From Melioribacteraceae bacterium (GTDB lineage: Bacteria; Bacteroidota; Ignavibacteria; Ignavibacteriales; Melioribacteraceae), in the NCBI GenBank assembly GCA_022181065.1, contig BQMY01000106.1:1-33850 (forward strand): a stretch of 33,850 nt of DNA. The letters are read 5' to 3'. The position numbers and the translations under genes were made by a program. The first letter of the stretch is position 1; each line of letters begins with the position of its first letter. The notes beneath the pieces are model-generated. The model saw nothing but the letters and a program-made list of their open reading frames with translations, was not told the DNA's origin and searched no databases. This document shows positions 17,601 through 25,857 of this stretch, piece by piece.

Positions 17601-18050
17601 TCATTGCAAAAATTGGCACGTGAACAGCAGCTTATCCAGAAGTCATTACAGGAGCTGAACAAAGAAGCAAAAGAGAGTGGGCAATCGAAAAAAATCACTT
17701 CAGATCTGGAACGTATTGTGCGCGAAATGCAGGAAGTTATCTCCGGTATGAACACACAAAAGCTGGATGATGAATTGCTTCTGAAACAGGAAAATATACT
17801 TTCCAAACTTCTTGACGCTCAGCGCTCAATCAATGAAAGAGATTTCGAGAAAAACCGGGAATCTGAGTCAGGTGAAGAATTTGTAAGAGAAACCCCACCG
17901 GATATTTTATTCTCTACAGAAGAAGGGCGTGACAAACTCCGTGACGCGCTCTTAAAGGCTTCAAAAGAAGGCTATTCCAAAGATTACGAGGAACTTATCC
18001 GCAAATATTTCGAAGCCCTCCAGAAGGCTGAAAGCTCAAAGAGAAACTGA
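14682..18050 (+). CDS. large DUF4175-type membrane protein with Gln/Met-rich coiled coil
   Basis: A 1122-residue protein. Two membrane helices (about 32-50 and 56-80) and a third (about 157-178) precede an extracytoplasmic beta-rich part (about 190-510), which has IKIEPDEYPFITV and AENDVVTYYFELFDND segments typical of DUF4175-like proteins. From about 513 to 1000 it is a very long charged coiled coil with two tracts dominated by Gln and Met (about 756-806 and 920-976; CAG/ATG-rich DNA). A short helical tail follows, containing a GREGYSKDYEELIRKYFEAL-like end (ASKEGYSKDYEELI). It is the last gene of the kinase/receiver/DUF4159 operon. The DUF4175 family is often linked to MoxR/BatA envelope-stress modules, but those partners are absent here. 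Function is unknown; a structural or scaffold role is only a guess. Confidence 0.8.
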   Translation: MEKQYYREIENKLKKVHSRENLVASKRGIGETSIVFVVLLFLSLYIVGSSTFNTTVRTILFYTVLSGSVLYLIIRVLIPIYKAFTNSGFDLNKYALRVGEHFPELKDELANGLQLVKTEGVSDSPQLVDAAFKSVYLKSKDISFTDIITLKEERKYFLSGIYILFVFTIMTFFIPFFSTSFSQLWNHDIEYSIPPEFTINVTPGDQSITKGSDIRLTAKVEGEDVNKISFYSSSAADFGFIEKVIKADSNNIFTIDEKTVKNSFLYYFRSGKISSRTHQITVIDRPVIKGLSLEVTPPSYSGLPTETLEDNGNITSLAGSKVKWNIISSKELKRAEISFANGDALPMNVSDDEAFVEFRIMENRRYSIVLTDADSIKNVNPIEYSIKIEPDEYPFITVISPDADVKLGADNSVPFRLKIADDYGFNSLKLKYRLSASRFTEITENFSSIRIPLNGGVTEKEIDYLWDMVPLFLAENDVVTYYFELFDNDFVNGPKSTKTRTYTVRVPSLDELFATAEKIQEESTKSLEETLKEAAELNQELEQISNEMKRDEKELTWEEKEKIENAVEKFQELEKKVDEINKQMSEMQKEMQENNLLSEETMEKYQELQKLMEEITGEDLKKAFEKMQEMLQNLDRNQNQSAFEDLKQNEEMFQKSIERTINLLKRLQIEQKVDELTKRTEDLLNQQNELSEENKNSNSESENQELAQKQNEITEKLDQLREEMENLQEKMSEFDDMPKDQLEKMMEEFDKMQNQQLSEMAQQQMRQNQNQQAQQNQEQISQNMQQMQQMMNMMQQQMQQMNQMQVFKDMMRAIDNLLTVSKEQEKLKELSKSLSPSSSQFKENAREQSQLQNDLSKILDRLSELSQKTFAISPEMGKALGDAQREMSMALSSLQNRNGAMASRNQGKAMKSLNEAANLMSSAMQNMMNQQGNGNGMMSMMQQLQQMSQQQQMLNQMTQQLQKQGQLSQQQMASLQKLAREQQLIQKSLQELNKEAKESGQSKKITSDLERIVREMQEVISGMNTQKLDDELLLKQENILSKLLDAQRSINERDFEKNRESESGEEFVRETPPDILFSTEEGRDKLRDALLKASKEGYSKDYEELIRKYFEALQKAESSKRN

Positions 18051-18092
18051 TTTAGTTTCGTCAGTAGATAACATATAATGTAATGATGAAAA

Positions 18093-18503
18093 TCACTCAA
18101 AATAGGGTGCTAATGCATCCACATACATTTGAGGTGGTTTAACCGGACGTTTAGTTTCGCTATTGATGAACATGTGTTCGGTATAACCGGTTGCAATCAC
18201 TTCTTCGGTTTCTTTTCTAATTACCCGATAATCAATTCTTACTTTTGCAGATCGGAGTGTGTCAACCACCGCTTCAATTTGCAAAAGGTCGTCATACCTG
18301 CCGGGAGAGCGATACCTTACTTTTGCCTCGATAAGGGGGAGTTGATATCCGGCTGCCTCAAGTTCTGCATAAGGAAGACCGGTTCCTCTCAATAATTCGG
18401 TACGACCAACTTCAAAATATTCAAGATATTTGCCGTTATAAACAAACTGCATTTTATCTGTATCGGCATATCTCACGCGAATTTCAGTTACATGTTTTAC
18501 CAT
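18093..18503 (-). CDS. hotdog-fold acyl-CoA thioesterase, YbgC/4HBT family
   Basis: A 136-residue single hotdog domain. The family signature is RYADTDKMQFVYNGKYLEYF with catalytic Asp probably D16, then EVGRTELLRG. Such enzymes hydrolyse acyl-CoA or acyl-ACP thioesters in the cytoplasm; YbgC members associate with the Tol-Pal region or phospholipid metabolism in other bacteria. It lies 12 bp after accA on the same strand, so it is the last gene of the polysaccharide/accA run. The specific acyl chain is not predictable. It converges on the DUF4175 gene with a 42-bp gap in which I see no strong terminator. Confidence 0.88.
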   Translation of the reverse strand: MVKHVTEIRVRYADTDKMQFVYNGKYLEYFEVGRTELLRGTGLPYAELEAAGYQLPLIEAKVRYRSPGRYDDLLQIEAVVDTLRSAKVRIDYRVIRKETEEVIATGYTEHMFINSETKRPVKPPQMYVDALAPYFE

Positions 18504-18515
18504 AATTACAATTGT

Positions 18516-19463
18516 CTATTCTTCGTAGACACCCATTTTGGCGAATTTTTCAAGACGAAGATTTACAAGTTTATCAGATTTTATTTTTACAAGCGAATCC
18601 AATTCTTCGATCAAAATATTCTTTAGTGTGTTTGCTGTTTTCTGATGATCTTTATGCGCACCGCCAAGTGGTTCCGGTATTATCCTGTCAATAATTTTCA
18701 GTTTAAGTAGATCCGCCGCTGTCAATTTAAGAGCTTCAGCAGCTTGTTCTTTAAATTCCCAACTTCGCCACAAAATACTGGAGCAAGATTCCGGACTTAT
18801 AACAGAGTACCATGTATTCTCAAGCATCATAACCCTGTCGCCAACACCAATACCTAGCGCACCGCCACTGGCACCTTCACCAATCACAGTAACTATAATG
18901 GGTACTTTTAACCTGCTCATTTCGAGAAGATTACGCGCGATCGCTTCTGCTTGTCCGTTCTGTTCAGCCTCGAGTCCGGGGAATGCACCTGGTGTATCGA
19001 GCAAAGTGATTACCGGTTTATTATATTTTTCGGCAAGTTTCATTAGTCTTAAAGCTTTCCTGTAACCTTCAGGATTCGGCATACCAAAATTACGGTAGAG
19101 GTTGGATTTAGTATCGCGTCCTTTCTGATGCCCGATAATCATGACCTGGCGACCATCAATCGTCGCGAATCCACCAACGATAGCTTTGTCATCACCATAG
19201 TATCTGTCACCGTGAAGCTCAACATAATCATCGGTGATCATGTAGATATAATCGAGAGTGTAGGGACGCTCGGGATGACGTGCTAACTGGACACGCTGCC
19301 AACGTGACAGGTTTTGAAATACATTTTTTTTAAGCTGATAAACTTTATCTTCAAGTATTTTAATTTCTTCTTCAATTTGGAGTTTATCTTCGTACTTGCG
19401 CATTTCGGCTATTTTAGCTTCAAGCTCAATAATCGGCTTTTCAAAATCGAGTACGTTTTTCAT
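18516..19463 (-). CDS. accA: acetyl-CoA carboxylase carboxyltransferase subunit alpha
   Basis: With AccD this subunit transfers CO2 from carboxybiotin to acetyl-CoA, making malonyl-CoA for fatty-acid synthesis. The 315 residues match the family. Key parts are the N-terminal coiled helix, the crotonase-like core with [36 protein letters not shown], and the oxyanion-hole [15 protein letters not shown], then [11 protein letters not shown]. Its ATG (19463) overlaps the stop of the upstream glycosyltransferase gene by 4 bp, and its GGAGG site lies inside that gene's final codons, so translation is coupled. accD is not in the window. Confidence 0.96.
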   Translation of the reverse strand: MKNVLDFEKPIIELEAKIAEMRKYEDKLQIEEEIKILEDKVYQLKKNVFQNLSRWQRVQLARHPERPYTLDYIYMITDDYVELHGDRYYGDDKAIVGGFATIDGRQVMIIGHQKGRDTKSNLYRNFGMPNPEGYRKALRLMKLAEKYNKPVITLLDTPGAFPGLEAEQNGQAEAIARNLLEMSRLKVPIIVTVIGEGASGGALGIGVGDRVMMLENTWYSVISPESCSSILWRSWEFKEQAAEALKLTAADLLKLKIIDRIIPEPLGGAHKDHQKTANTLKNILIEELDSLVKIKSDKLVNLRLEKFAKMGVYEE

Positions 19464-21448
19464 TTTTCCTCCGGATTAAAAATCATTTTGCCAAGCGCTT
19501 TACCTAAAATTTCAAAATCCATCCACATATTCTGATTTCTGGCGTAAAAGATATTGAGTTTACCCGCTTCCTTTTCGTCAGACTGGTCAACGCCTTCGGT
19601 GTACCAGAATCCGGTCAGACCGGGTTTACCAAGGTAAAGCTCGTTATCAGCATGGATTTCAGCAGGTCCGACCAGGCTTTTCTTGCCGCTTAATACAGCC
19701 GGAATACCAAGAATGAATTTAGTTAAGTAACCTCTCTTTTTAGAGAGTTTAGCGGTCAAATATATAAAAGGAAAAATTAAAAGCAAAGTTGGCAGTGAAA
19801 TAAAAATATCCATTATCCTTTTCAGGATGCGCTGGGGGAGGGCGCTAATATTGTAACTGACTTTCAGGAGCGGTATATCTTCCAGCATAGTGATAGCGGA
19901 TTTCCCAACAAGAAAATCGTGTTCACTACCCGCAACAGAAAAATCAACATTTAACCCCTGGCATCTTGCGACGGTAATAAACATATCCTGAAAAGAAAGA
20001 TTATCGGAAGCAAAAATTACTCGGCTGATACTTTTTTCACTTATAATTTTACTGATATTACCGAGAGTACCAACAACACTAAAACCGTTTACTTTATTCC
20101 CTACTTCTTTTCCGGATAGCCCAATTAGACCTATAACATTATGTATATTGGATATATTCCCTTTAAGTCTTTCAGCAAGTTCGGCAGCCTTGGGAGAAGT
20201 ACCAACAACAAGAGTTTTGGTTTTTTTCAGGTTTTCGTCCAGCCCAATACGGAATATCAATTTTGCAAGAAACCTCCATAATGGTAGCGCTATCAAAAGG
20301 GAAGAGTAGGTAATCAGCATAACGGCACGGCTGAAGGCGTACTGCTTAAAGAAAAACGTAAACGCGGATATAAAAACAAATCCCCCGGTGAGCATAAGAG
20401 TAGCACGTAAAACCGAGAGCGACCGTTTTTTATAAACACCTGTTATTCCGAATATTAGAATCTGCAGAAGCGCAGGGAAAATATAGACCCAGGGTCGTGT
20501 GTACTCAGGAAACCCTCCTCGTTCCGCAAGGTACACATGTTCCGCGGTATAGAGAATTGTGTTAAAAAGAACAAAATCAGCGATGGTAGATAAGATAACG
20601 AGTCGGTACACATTCGAAAACGCGACCAGTTTTCTGAGAAAAATTGCAAACTGAAGTATCCATTCAACTATGAATGAAGATGAAAAATGCTTATGTACAA
20701 ATTTATGCATCGCGTCATAAAAGATGCGTGTTTCGTCGAGATTACTTCTTCGGGTGGACTCACCCTGATAGTGGATTATCTCGGTATTGTGCACATAATA
20801 GACGTTAAAACCGGCTTGCTGAGTCCGATAGCAAAGGTCGAGATCTTCACCATACATGAAAAATTCCGGATCGAAGCCGCCAATATTTTCATAAACTTCA
20901 CGTTTAAGAAACATAAACGCGCCGGAAATCGCGTCAACCTGATACGTCTGATTTTCATCAAGGTAGGTGAGGTTATAACGAGCAAATAACTTTGATTTGG
21001 GAAAGAGTTTACTCAATCCTGTAACTTTTGTAAAGGAGGTCCATGGACCGGGGAATCCACGTCTGCATGGTAATTGAAGCGTGCCATCCGGGTTGAGTAC
21101 CTTGCAGCCTGCCATACCGGCATCGGGGGTGGACTTAAAAAACTGAATCATTTTCTCAAGTGTATCTTCCCGAATTATAGTATCCGGATTGATAAGGAGT
21201 ATATACTTACCTTTTGAAAGTTCAAGTCCGAGATTGTTAGCCGCACCGAATCCGAGGTTCTTTTCACTCGCGATCAGCTTCACCCACTGATACTTTTCGC
21301 GCAATATTTCAACGCTCCCATCATCGGACGCGTTATCTATTACAATAACTTCTGTTTCAAGATTGTGGAAGGCCTTTTTCAGAGAATCGAGAAGGTTCTG
21401 AAGAAATTCCTTTACATTATAATTAACTATAATTACAGAGAGGTCCAT
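19460..21448 (-). CDS. GT2 glycosyltransferase fused to a degenerate polyprenyl phosphoglycosyltransferase
   Basis: A 662-residue two-part protein. Residues 1-245 are a rhamnosyltransferase-like GT2 domain ([26 protein letters not shown] at 84-90, EDLDLCYR at 201-208). About 280-400 carry several membrane helices, 410-530 form a Rossmann-like nucleotide-binding domain, and 538-655 resemble the C-terminal bacterial sugar-transferase domain (PF02397), with [18 protein letters not shown] (591-597), KPGLTGFW (608-615) and WMDFEILGK. The catalytic centre is missing: where the WcaJ paralogue at 22203-23606 has about 75 residues with KFRSM and the DE pair, this protein has only about 22 (569-590). 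The frame is open throughout, so this is not a simple frameshift. The GT2 half is probably active; the C-terminal half may be a membrane scaffold. Confidence 0.85.
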   Translation of the reverse strand: MDLSVIIVNYNVKEFLQNLLDSLKKAFHNLETEVIVIDNASDDGSVEILREKYQWVKLIASEKNLGFGAANNLGLELSKGKYILLINPDTIIREDTLEKMIQFFKSTPDAGMAGCKVLNPDGTLQLPCRRGFPGPWTSFTKVTGLSKLFPKSKLFARYNLTYLDENQTYQVDAISGAFMFLKREVYENIGGFDPEFFMYGEDLDLCYRTQQAGFNVYYVHNTEIIHYQGESTRRSNLDETRIFYDAMHKFVHKHFSSSFIVEWILQFAIFLRKLVAFSNVYRLVILSTIADFVLFNTILYTAEHVYLAERGGFPEYTRPWVYIFPALLQILIFGITGVYKKRSLSVLRATLMLTGGFVFISAFTFFFKQYAFSRAVMLITYSSLLIALPLWRFLAKLIFRIGLDENLKKTKTLVVGTSPKAAELAERLKGNISNIHNVIGLIGLSGKEVGNKVNGFSVVGTLGNISKIISEKSISRVIFASDNLSFQDMFITVARCQGLNVDFSVAGSEHDFLVGKSAITMLEDIPLLKVSYNISALPQRILKRIMDIFISLPTLLLIFPFIYLTAKLSKKRGYLTKFILGIPAVLSGKKSLVGPAEIHADNELYLGKPGLTGFWYTEGVDQSDEKEAGKLNIFYARNQNMWMDFEILGKALGKMIFNPEEK

Positions 21449-21457
21449 AAAACGCGG

Positions 21458-22177
21458 TTATTTTAGAATACCTAAAAGACTCCGAATACGCAGCTTCCAA
21501 ACCATTAAAACAGCCTCGCGGACAATCTTTTTCGACATTTTGGAGGTGCCTTGTACACGGTCTGTAAATACAATGGGGATCTCCCGAATTTTGAATCCTC
21601 TCTTCCATGCCTTGAAATTAATTTCAATCTGGAATGCATACCCGTTCGACCTGATATAGTTGAGATCAATTGATTCGAGAACAGCGCGACGCATACATTT
21701 AAACCCGCCGGTTGAATCCTGAATAGGTAAGCCTGTAATCACTTTAGTGTATTTATTCGCGAAATAGCTGAGAAGGAGTCGTTTCATCGGCCAGTTAATA
21801 ACATTTACACCCTGAATATAACGGCTGCCGATTACAAGATCATTTTTTTCGATTGCTTCGAGGAACATATTAATAACCTTTGGATCATGCGAAAAATCGG
21901 CATCCATTTGAATTGCGATATCATATTTGTTTTCAATCATAAAACGGAAACCGGCAACGTAAGCAGTACCCAATCCCATTTTACCGGCTCGACGAATAAT
22001 CTTCACTCGTGGATCCGATTTGCCATATTCTTCTACGAAATCGCCCGTTCCATCGGGGGAATTATCATCAACGATCAGTATGTCGAGATCAGGATATCTT
22101 CCGAGCAATTCGGGGATAAGTCTCCTGACGTTGGTCAACTCATTATATGTGGGTACTATTACAAGCGATTTCTTCAT
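21458..22177 (-). CDS. polyprenol monophosphomannose synthase-like glycosyltransferase (DPM1 family)
   Basis: A 239-residue GT2 enzyme with no membrane helix, matching the soluble DPM1 type that transfers a sugar (mannose in characterised members) from GDP-sugar to polyprenyl phosphate on the inner face of the membrane. Motifs are LVIVPTYNEL at the start, ILIVDDNSPDGTG, MDADFSHDP (the DxD metal site), GSRYIQGVNV, and DSTGGFKCMRR. It lies between wcaJ (25 bp) and the GT2/phosphoglycosyltransferase fusion (9 bp) on the same strand. It therefore probably supplies polyprenyl-linked sugar for the same glycan or for protein glycosylation. The actual sugar is not readable from the sequence. Confidence 0.88.
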   Translation of the reverse strand: MKKSLVIVPTYNELTNVRRLIPELLGRYPDLDILIVDDNSPDGTGDFVEEYGKSDPRVKIIRRAGKMGLGTAYVAGFRFMIENKYDIAIQMDADFSHDPKVINMFLEAIEKNDLVIGSRYIQGVNVINWPMKRLLLSYFANKYTKVITGLPIQDSTGGFKCMRRAVLESIDLNYIRSNGYAFQIEINFKAWKRGFKIREIPIVFTDRVQGTSKMSKKIVREAVLMVWKLRIRSLLGILK

Positions 22178-22202
22178 ACTCCGGGGAACCTCAATATGTT
22201 CA

Positions 22203-23606
22203 TTATTCGAAATGACCCTTACCTAATAATACAACGAAAATTGTTCTAAGTAAAATCTTTATGTCCATTCTGAGCGAGATATTTTCAATATAAAACAGGT
22301 CATAACGTAATTTGACCTTAACATCTTCTACATCTTCATCATATTTATGTTTCACCTGCGCCCAGCCCGTTACACCGGGTCTTACTTTAAGGCGGCGTTT
22401 GTATAACGGAATTTCCTCAGCAAGTTTCTCCACGAAATATGGTCTTTCGGGACGTGGACCAACCAGACTCATCTCTCCTTTCAGAACATTGTACATTTGC
22501 GGAATTTCGTCGATTCTTACTTTTCTGATAAATCTACCAACACGTGTAATCCGCGGATCATCTTTTACTGACCACATAGGACCCGATTTTTTTTCGGCAT
22601 CAGCGCGCATTGACCGGAATTTTACCATCTTGAATACTTTGCCATTTAATCCCGAACGTTCCTGCCGGAAAAATACTGGTCCGGGTGAATCAATCTTGAT
22701 CGCAATTGATGTAATAACGACGACCGGAAATGAAATAATGAGGATAATAAATGAGGCGATAATATCAAGGAGGCGCTTCATTTTCTTTTCCCATTCCGGC
22801 ATTAGCTGAGGCATTACATCAATAAGCGGAAAACCATATATCTGGGATGTTCTTGCCTGACCGCCAATAATATCGTAAAGGTCGGGTACAATTTTTATGC
22901 GAACATTTTTCTCGTCACTTTTGGCGATGACATTCATCATCACATCATCTTCATGTTTTTCCAGCGCGATTATAATTTCATGAATATCATATAGATCAAT
23001 AACTTTATCAATGTTTTTGAAAACATCAACAACTTTGATCCCCTTATATTCCTTATCGATGTTTTCTTCCTTAACGGCAACATACGCCACTACATCAAGC
23101 CCGAGCGCGGGATGAGTGTGAATTGTGTTGTGTATGTTGTTTGCTTTTGGGTTATACCCGATTATAACCGCGTTTCTTCTGCCGATACCTTTGATGAGAA
23201 GTCTTCGCTGAAAACTCCGGATAAGAACTCTTCCGGTACTGACAGTAAAGAGGAACAGACCCCAATAGACAAAGATGATAAATCTGTTTGTTGATGGAAC
23301 TTGCTGCCTGTAATCGTCAAACAGGATTATCGCGAACAGAATAAATATCCCTACGAATGATGATTTGAATAGTGTAGAAAGCTCATCAAACCGGGAAGAG
23401 GCAAACCATGTCCGGTACATCCCGACAAACATAAATATCATCATCCAGTACAGGTACGCGAATCCCATTGTAAGGAAAAAATCGGGGCTGGTGATCATTG
23501 TAAACCATCCCGTTTCTACCCTGAGGTAAAAGAAGAGCATCCACGCCAGATTGATCGTAAGGAAATCAATCGTAAGGACTAATATTTTTTCAATTTTTCT
23601 GTTCAA
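22203..23606 (-). CDS. undecaprenyl-phosphate sugar phosphotransferase, WcaJ type
   Basis: A 467-residue polytopic phosphoglycosyltransferase that starts glycan synthesis by moving a sugar-phosphate from a nucleotide sugar to undecaprenyl phosphate. Four or five N-terminal helices (about 10-125) are followed by a Rossmann-like domain (145-270), a membrane re-entrant helix (about 278-302) and the catalytic domain: KFRSM (329-333), the DE pair (D366, E367), SLVGPRPE (380-387) and RPGVTGWAQV (409-418). All key residues are intact. The start appears to be TTG at 23606 with a TATAAT/TAATTTTG box 19-28 bp before it and no Shine-Dalgarno; an internal start is possible but would remove part of the first helix. 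It probably heads the glycan genes downstream. Confidence 0.9.
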   Translation of the reverse strand: MNRKIEKILVLTIDFLTINLAWMLFFYLRVETGWFTMITSPDFFLTMGFAYLYWMMIFMFVGMYRTWFASSRFDELSTLFKSSFVGIFILFAIILFDDYRQQVPSTNRFIIFVYWGLFLFTVSTGRVLIRSFQRRLLIKGIGRRNAVIIGYNPKANNIHNTIHTHPALGLDVVAYVAVKEENIDKEYKGIKVVDVFKNIDKVIDLYDIHEIIIALEKHEDDVMMNVIAKSDEKNVRIKIVPDLYDIIGGQARTSQIYGFPLIDVMPQLMPEWEKKMKRLLDIIASFIILIISFPVVVITSIAIKIDSPGPVFFRQERSGLNGKVFKMVKFRSMRADAEKKSGPMWSVKDDPRITRVGRFIRKVRIDEIPQMYNVLKGEMSLVGPRPERPYFVEKLAEEIPLYKRRLKVRPGVTGWAQVKHKYDEDVEDVKVKLRYDLFYIENISLRMDIKILLRTIFVVLLGKGHFE

Positions 23607-23624
23607 GTAAAAGAATTTTATTCA

Positions 23625-23634
23625 CAAAATTATA
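23625..23634 (-). promoter_or_regulatory. possible internal promoter -10/-7 box before wcaJ
   Basis: The minus strand reads TATAATTTTG, which satisfies both the sigma70 -10 consensus TATAAT and the Bacteroidota -7 consensus TAnnTTTG. It lies in the 61-bp gap between lhgO and wcaJ. No matching -35/-33 element is clear, and the implied leader to the TTG start would be short. Confidence 0.35.
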
Positions 23635-23667
23635 CAAGCTTAATAAACTAATCAGGGTTAATTATTT

Positions 23668-24858
23668 TCACCCTAAAATCTTATCACGTATATGTTCACC
23701 TATTGAGAGTGAAGCTGTAGCTGCCGGAGAGGGCGCGTTACATACGTGAAATACTCTCCCGTCACCAACAATGTAGAAATCGTCGATCAAGCCGCCTTCC
23801 TTGTCGCAAGCCTGGGCGCGAATACCGGCTCCACCTGGAGTAAGATCTTCTGCGGTAATTGAAGGCATAAGTCGCTGAAGAGCTTTTACAAAAGCGCCTT
23901 TGCTGTATGAACGGTAAAATTCACCCATGCCGGTTTTCCAAAATTTGTACATCACCTTCCTGAATCCCTTCCAGGCAAAAGTTTCGATAGCGTCTCCGGC
24001 GTTAAATGAAAATTTACTGTAACCTTCACGTTTGAATGATAGAACAGCGTTTGGACCTGCTTCAACTTCACCATCAATCATGCGTGTAAAATGAACACCA
24101 AGAAACGGAAACGCGGGATCGGGTACCGGATATATCAGATTTTTTACAAGTGATCGTTTTTCTTCTTTTATCTTGTAGTATTCACCGCGGAAAGGAACAA
24201 TTTTAACAGGAAGATCAGGGTGCGTGAGCTTAGCGATTCGGTCGCTCTGTAAACCCGCGCATGAAATCAACAGTTTTGAAGAAAACGTGGATGATTTTGT
24301 AACTACTTCAATATCATCAGTTTTTTCGCTAATACCTGTTACTTCCTGACCAAATTGAATATCAGCACCTTTTTCACGGATTATATCCGCAAGTTTTTGA
24401 GAAACCACTTTGTAATCGATAATTCCGGTTTGAGGTACGAAAATCCCTGCAACGCCTGCAACGTTTGGTTCAATTTCTCTAACTTCTTCACCGGAGAGTT
24501 TTTTAAGGTTTTTCAACCCGTTTTCGATACCTCTGTCATAAATTTTGTCAAGCTGTGGTATTTCGCTTTCTGTAACCGCAACTATTACTTTGCCGCAAAG
24601 GTCGTATTTTATATCATTAACGTCACAAAAATCAATCAGGTATTTATAACCACGTCGGCAGTTGGTAGCTTTAAGGCTGCCCGGTTTGTAATAAATTCCG
24701 GAGTGGATTACTCCGCTGTTGTTACCGGTCTGGTGCTTTGACACACCGTTTTCTTTTTCAAGTACAAGTATCTTCTTGTTCGGCTCTTTTTCCAGTATTT
24801 TGTAGGCTGTTGCAAGTCCTACAATTCCGGCACCGATAATAATAATGTCATATGTCAT
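23668..24858 (-). CDS. lhgO: L-2-hydroxyglutarate oxidase/dehydrogenase (LhgO family)
   Basis: A 396-residue FAD-dependent oxidoreductase that oxidises L-2-hydroxyglutarate to 2-oxoglutarate, passing electrons to oxygen or quinone. It begins with the dinucleotide motif IIIGAGIVGLATAY and the LEKE strand end; GNNSGVIHSGIYYKPGSLKA is the signature that separates LhgO from other DAO-family enzymes. The C-terminal part has GGAGIRAQ and HVCNAPSPAATASLSIG, which close the FAD site. Length is normal. It lies 3 bp after the ExoA-like glycosyltransferase and 61 bp before wcaJ. A metabolite-repair enzyme in a glycan gene run is not obviously explained. Assignment to LhgO rather than glycerol-3-phosphate dehydrogenase is by motif and length. 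Confidence 0.87.
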   Translation of the reverse strand: MTYDIIIIGAGIVGLATAYKILEKEPNKKILVLEKENGVSKHQTGNNSGVIHSGIYYKPGSLKATNCRRGYKYLIDFCDVNDIKYDLCGKVIVAVTESEIPQLDKIYDRGIENGLKNLKKLSGEEVREIEPNVAGVAGIFVPQTGIIDYKVVSQKLADIIREKGADIQFGQEVTGISEKTDDIEVVTKSSTFSSKLLISCAGLQSDRIAKLTHPDLPVKIVPFRGEYYKIKEEKRSLVKNLIYPVPDPAFPFLGVHFTRMIDGEVEAGPNAVLSFKREGYSKFSFNAGDAIETFAWKGFRKVMYKFWKTGMGEFYRSYSKGAFVKALQRLMPSITAEDLTPGGAGIRAQACDKEGGLIDDFYIVGDGRVFHVCNAPSPAATASLSIGEHIRDKILG

Positions 24859-24861
24859 CTT

Positions 24862-25857
24862 TTACCACTTGTCAGATTTAGGTAAAATAAGTCCAATTAT
24901 ATATCCAAGTCCCCACGCAAAGTGCATCGAGAAAATCAAAAACGGGAGGACGGGTAGAAATTTCAATTTTGACGGAAATAGTTTAAGGAATATCGAACCG
25001 ATGTTCACTAAAAAATAGACTCCAAGCAGAAGCAGGAATAGATAAAGGATTACAGGATTAAAGATCGCTCCAATTCCGAGAGTTAAAAGAGTCAACACAA
25101 ACAGCGGCGGAATAACGTGCACAATCTTGATAGAATTGAGGTGTTTTTTGAGGACATTTACACGTAAAATACCGTAACGGAACATCTGTTTTATAAAGCG
25201 CTTAATCGAGCTGCGCGGATAGTAAAATGTTTTAATTTTAGGTGAGTAGAATATCTTGTATCCGGCATTTCTGATTCGCCAGTTGATTTCGGCATCTTCT
25301 GAGATGGTGAATTTTTCCTCAAAATAGCCTATCTCTTCGAAGAGTTCTTTTTTATATGCGGCGTAAACAACTGTATCAACGAACTGTTCTTTTTTACTCC
25401 ATCGATATTGTGCGCTCGCCATACCGAAAGGGAGTTCCATCGCCTGCCCGATCAGCGATTGAACATATGTTAAACCAACATTTTCCTGAGTGCCGCCGGT
25501 AACTTTAACATTTTTTTCATGAAGGTAATGATTGTTATATTTTACAAAATCCTCATGGATTCGGGTATGGGCACCCAAAATTACAACAACATCCCCGGTA
25601 GAGTTTTGTATGCCGATATTGAGTGAACGTGGTGTTTTCTTTTCGGGGTTAAAATAGAGTTTTATGTTGGGGTTTTTATCCTGATATTCTTTTATTATGC
25701 CATGAGTCCGGTCAGTAGAATTACCATCGACAATAACTATCTCAATAAGCTCGCTATCATAGTTCTGAGCAGCAATTGAATCGAGACATCTTCCTATATA
25801 ATCCTCTTCGTTCAAACAGGGGATAACAATAGAAAACTTGTATTTGTTTTCTGTCAT
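24862..25857 (-). CDS. membrane-anchored GT2 glycosyltransferase, succinoglycan ExoA-like
   Basis: A 331-residue GT2 protein with the catalytic domain at the N-terminus (FSIVIPCLNEEDYIGRC, EIVIVDGNSTDRT, SEDAEINWRIRNAGYKI) and three or four C-terminal membrane helices (from about 245: VIPPLFVLTLLTLGIGAIF, ILYLFLLLLGVYFLV, FLIFSMHFAWGLGYIIGLI). Where ExoA proteins usually have a DxH-like metal motif, this one reads LGAHTRIHEDF, a variant I believe occurs in related enzymes. The start is put at ATG 25857; an upstream in-frame TTG (25869) would add MNLF. It adds a sugar to a lipid-linked precursor, identity unknown. It is the first gene of the minus-strand glycan run and is 3 bp from lhgO. Confidence 0.85.
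   Translation of the reverse strand: MTENKYKFSIVIPCLNEEDYIGRCLDSIAAQNYDSELIEIVIVDGNSTDRTHGIIKEYQDKNPNIKLYFNPEKKTPRSLNIGIQNSTGDVVVILGAHTRIHEDFVKYNNHYLHEKNVKVTGGTQENVGLTYVQSLIGQAMELPFGMASAQYRWSKKEQFVDTVVYAAYKKELFEEIGYFEEKFTISEDAEINWRIRNAGYKIFYSPKIKTFYYPRSSIKRFIKQMFRYGILRVNVLKKHLNSIKIVHVIPPLFVLTLLTLGIGAIFNPVILYLFLLLLGVYFLVNIGSIFLKLFPSKLKFLPVLPFLIFSMHFAWGLGYIIGLILPKSDKW

Noticed and set aside
19460-21448. Frameshift or two separate genes for the GT2 and sugar-transferase parts
   Set aside because: The frame is open through both domains with a membrane linker, so a single fused protein is the simpler reading; only the catalytic segment is missing.
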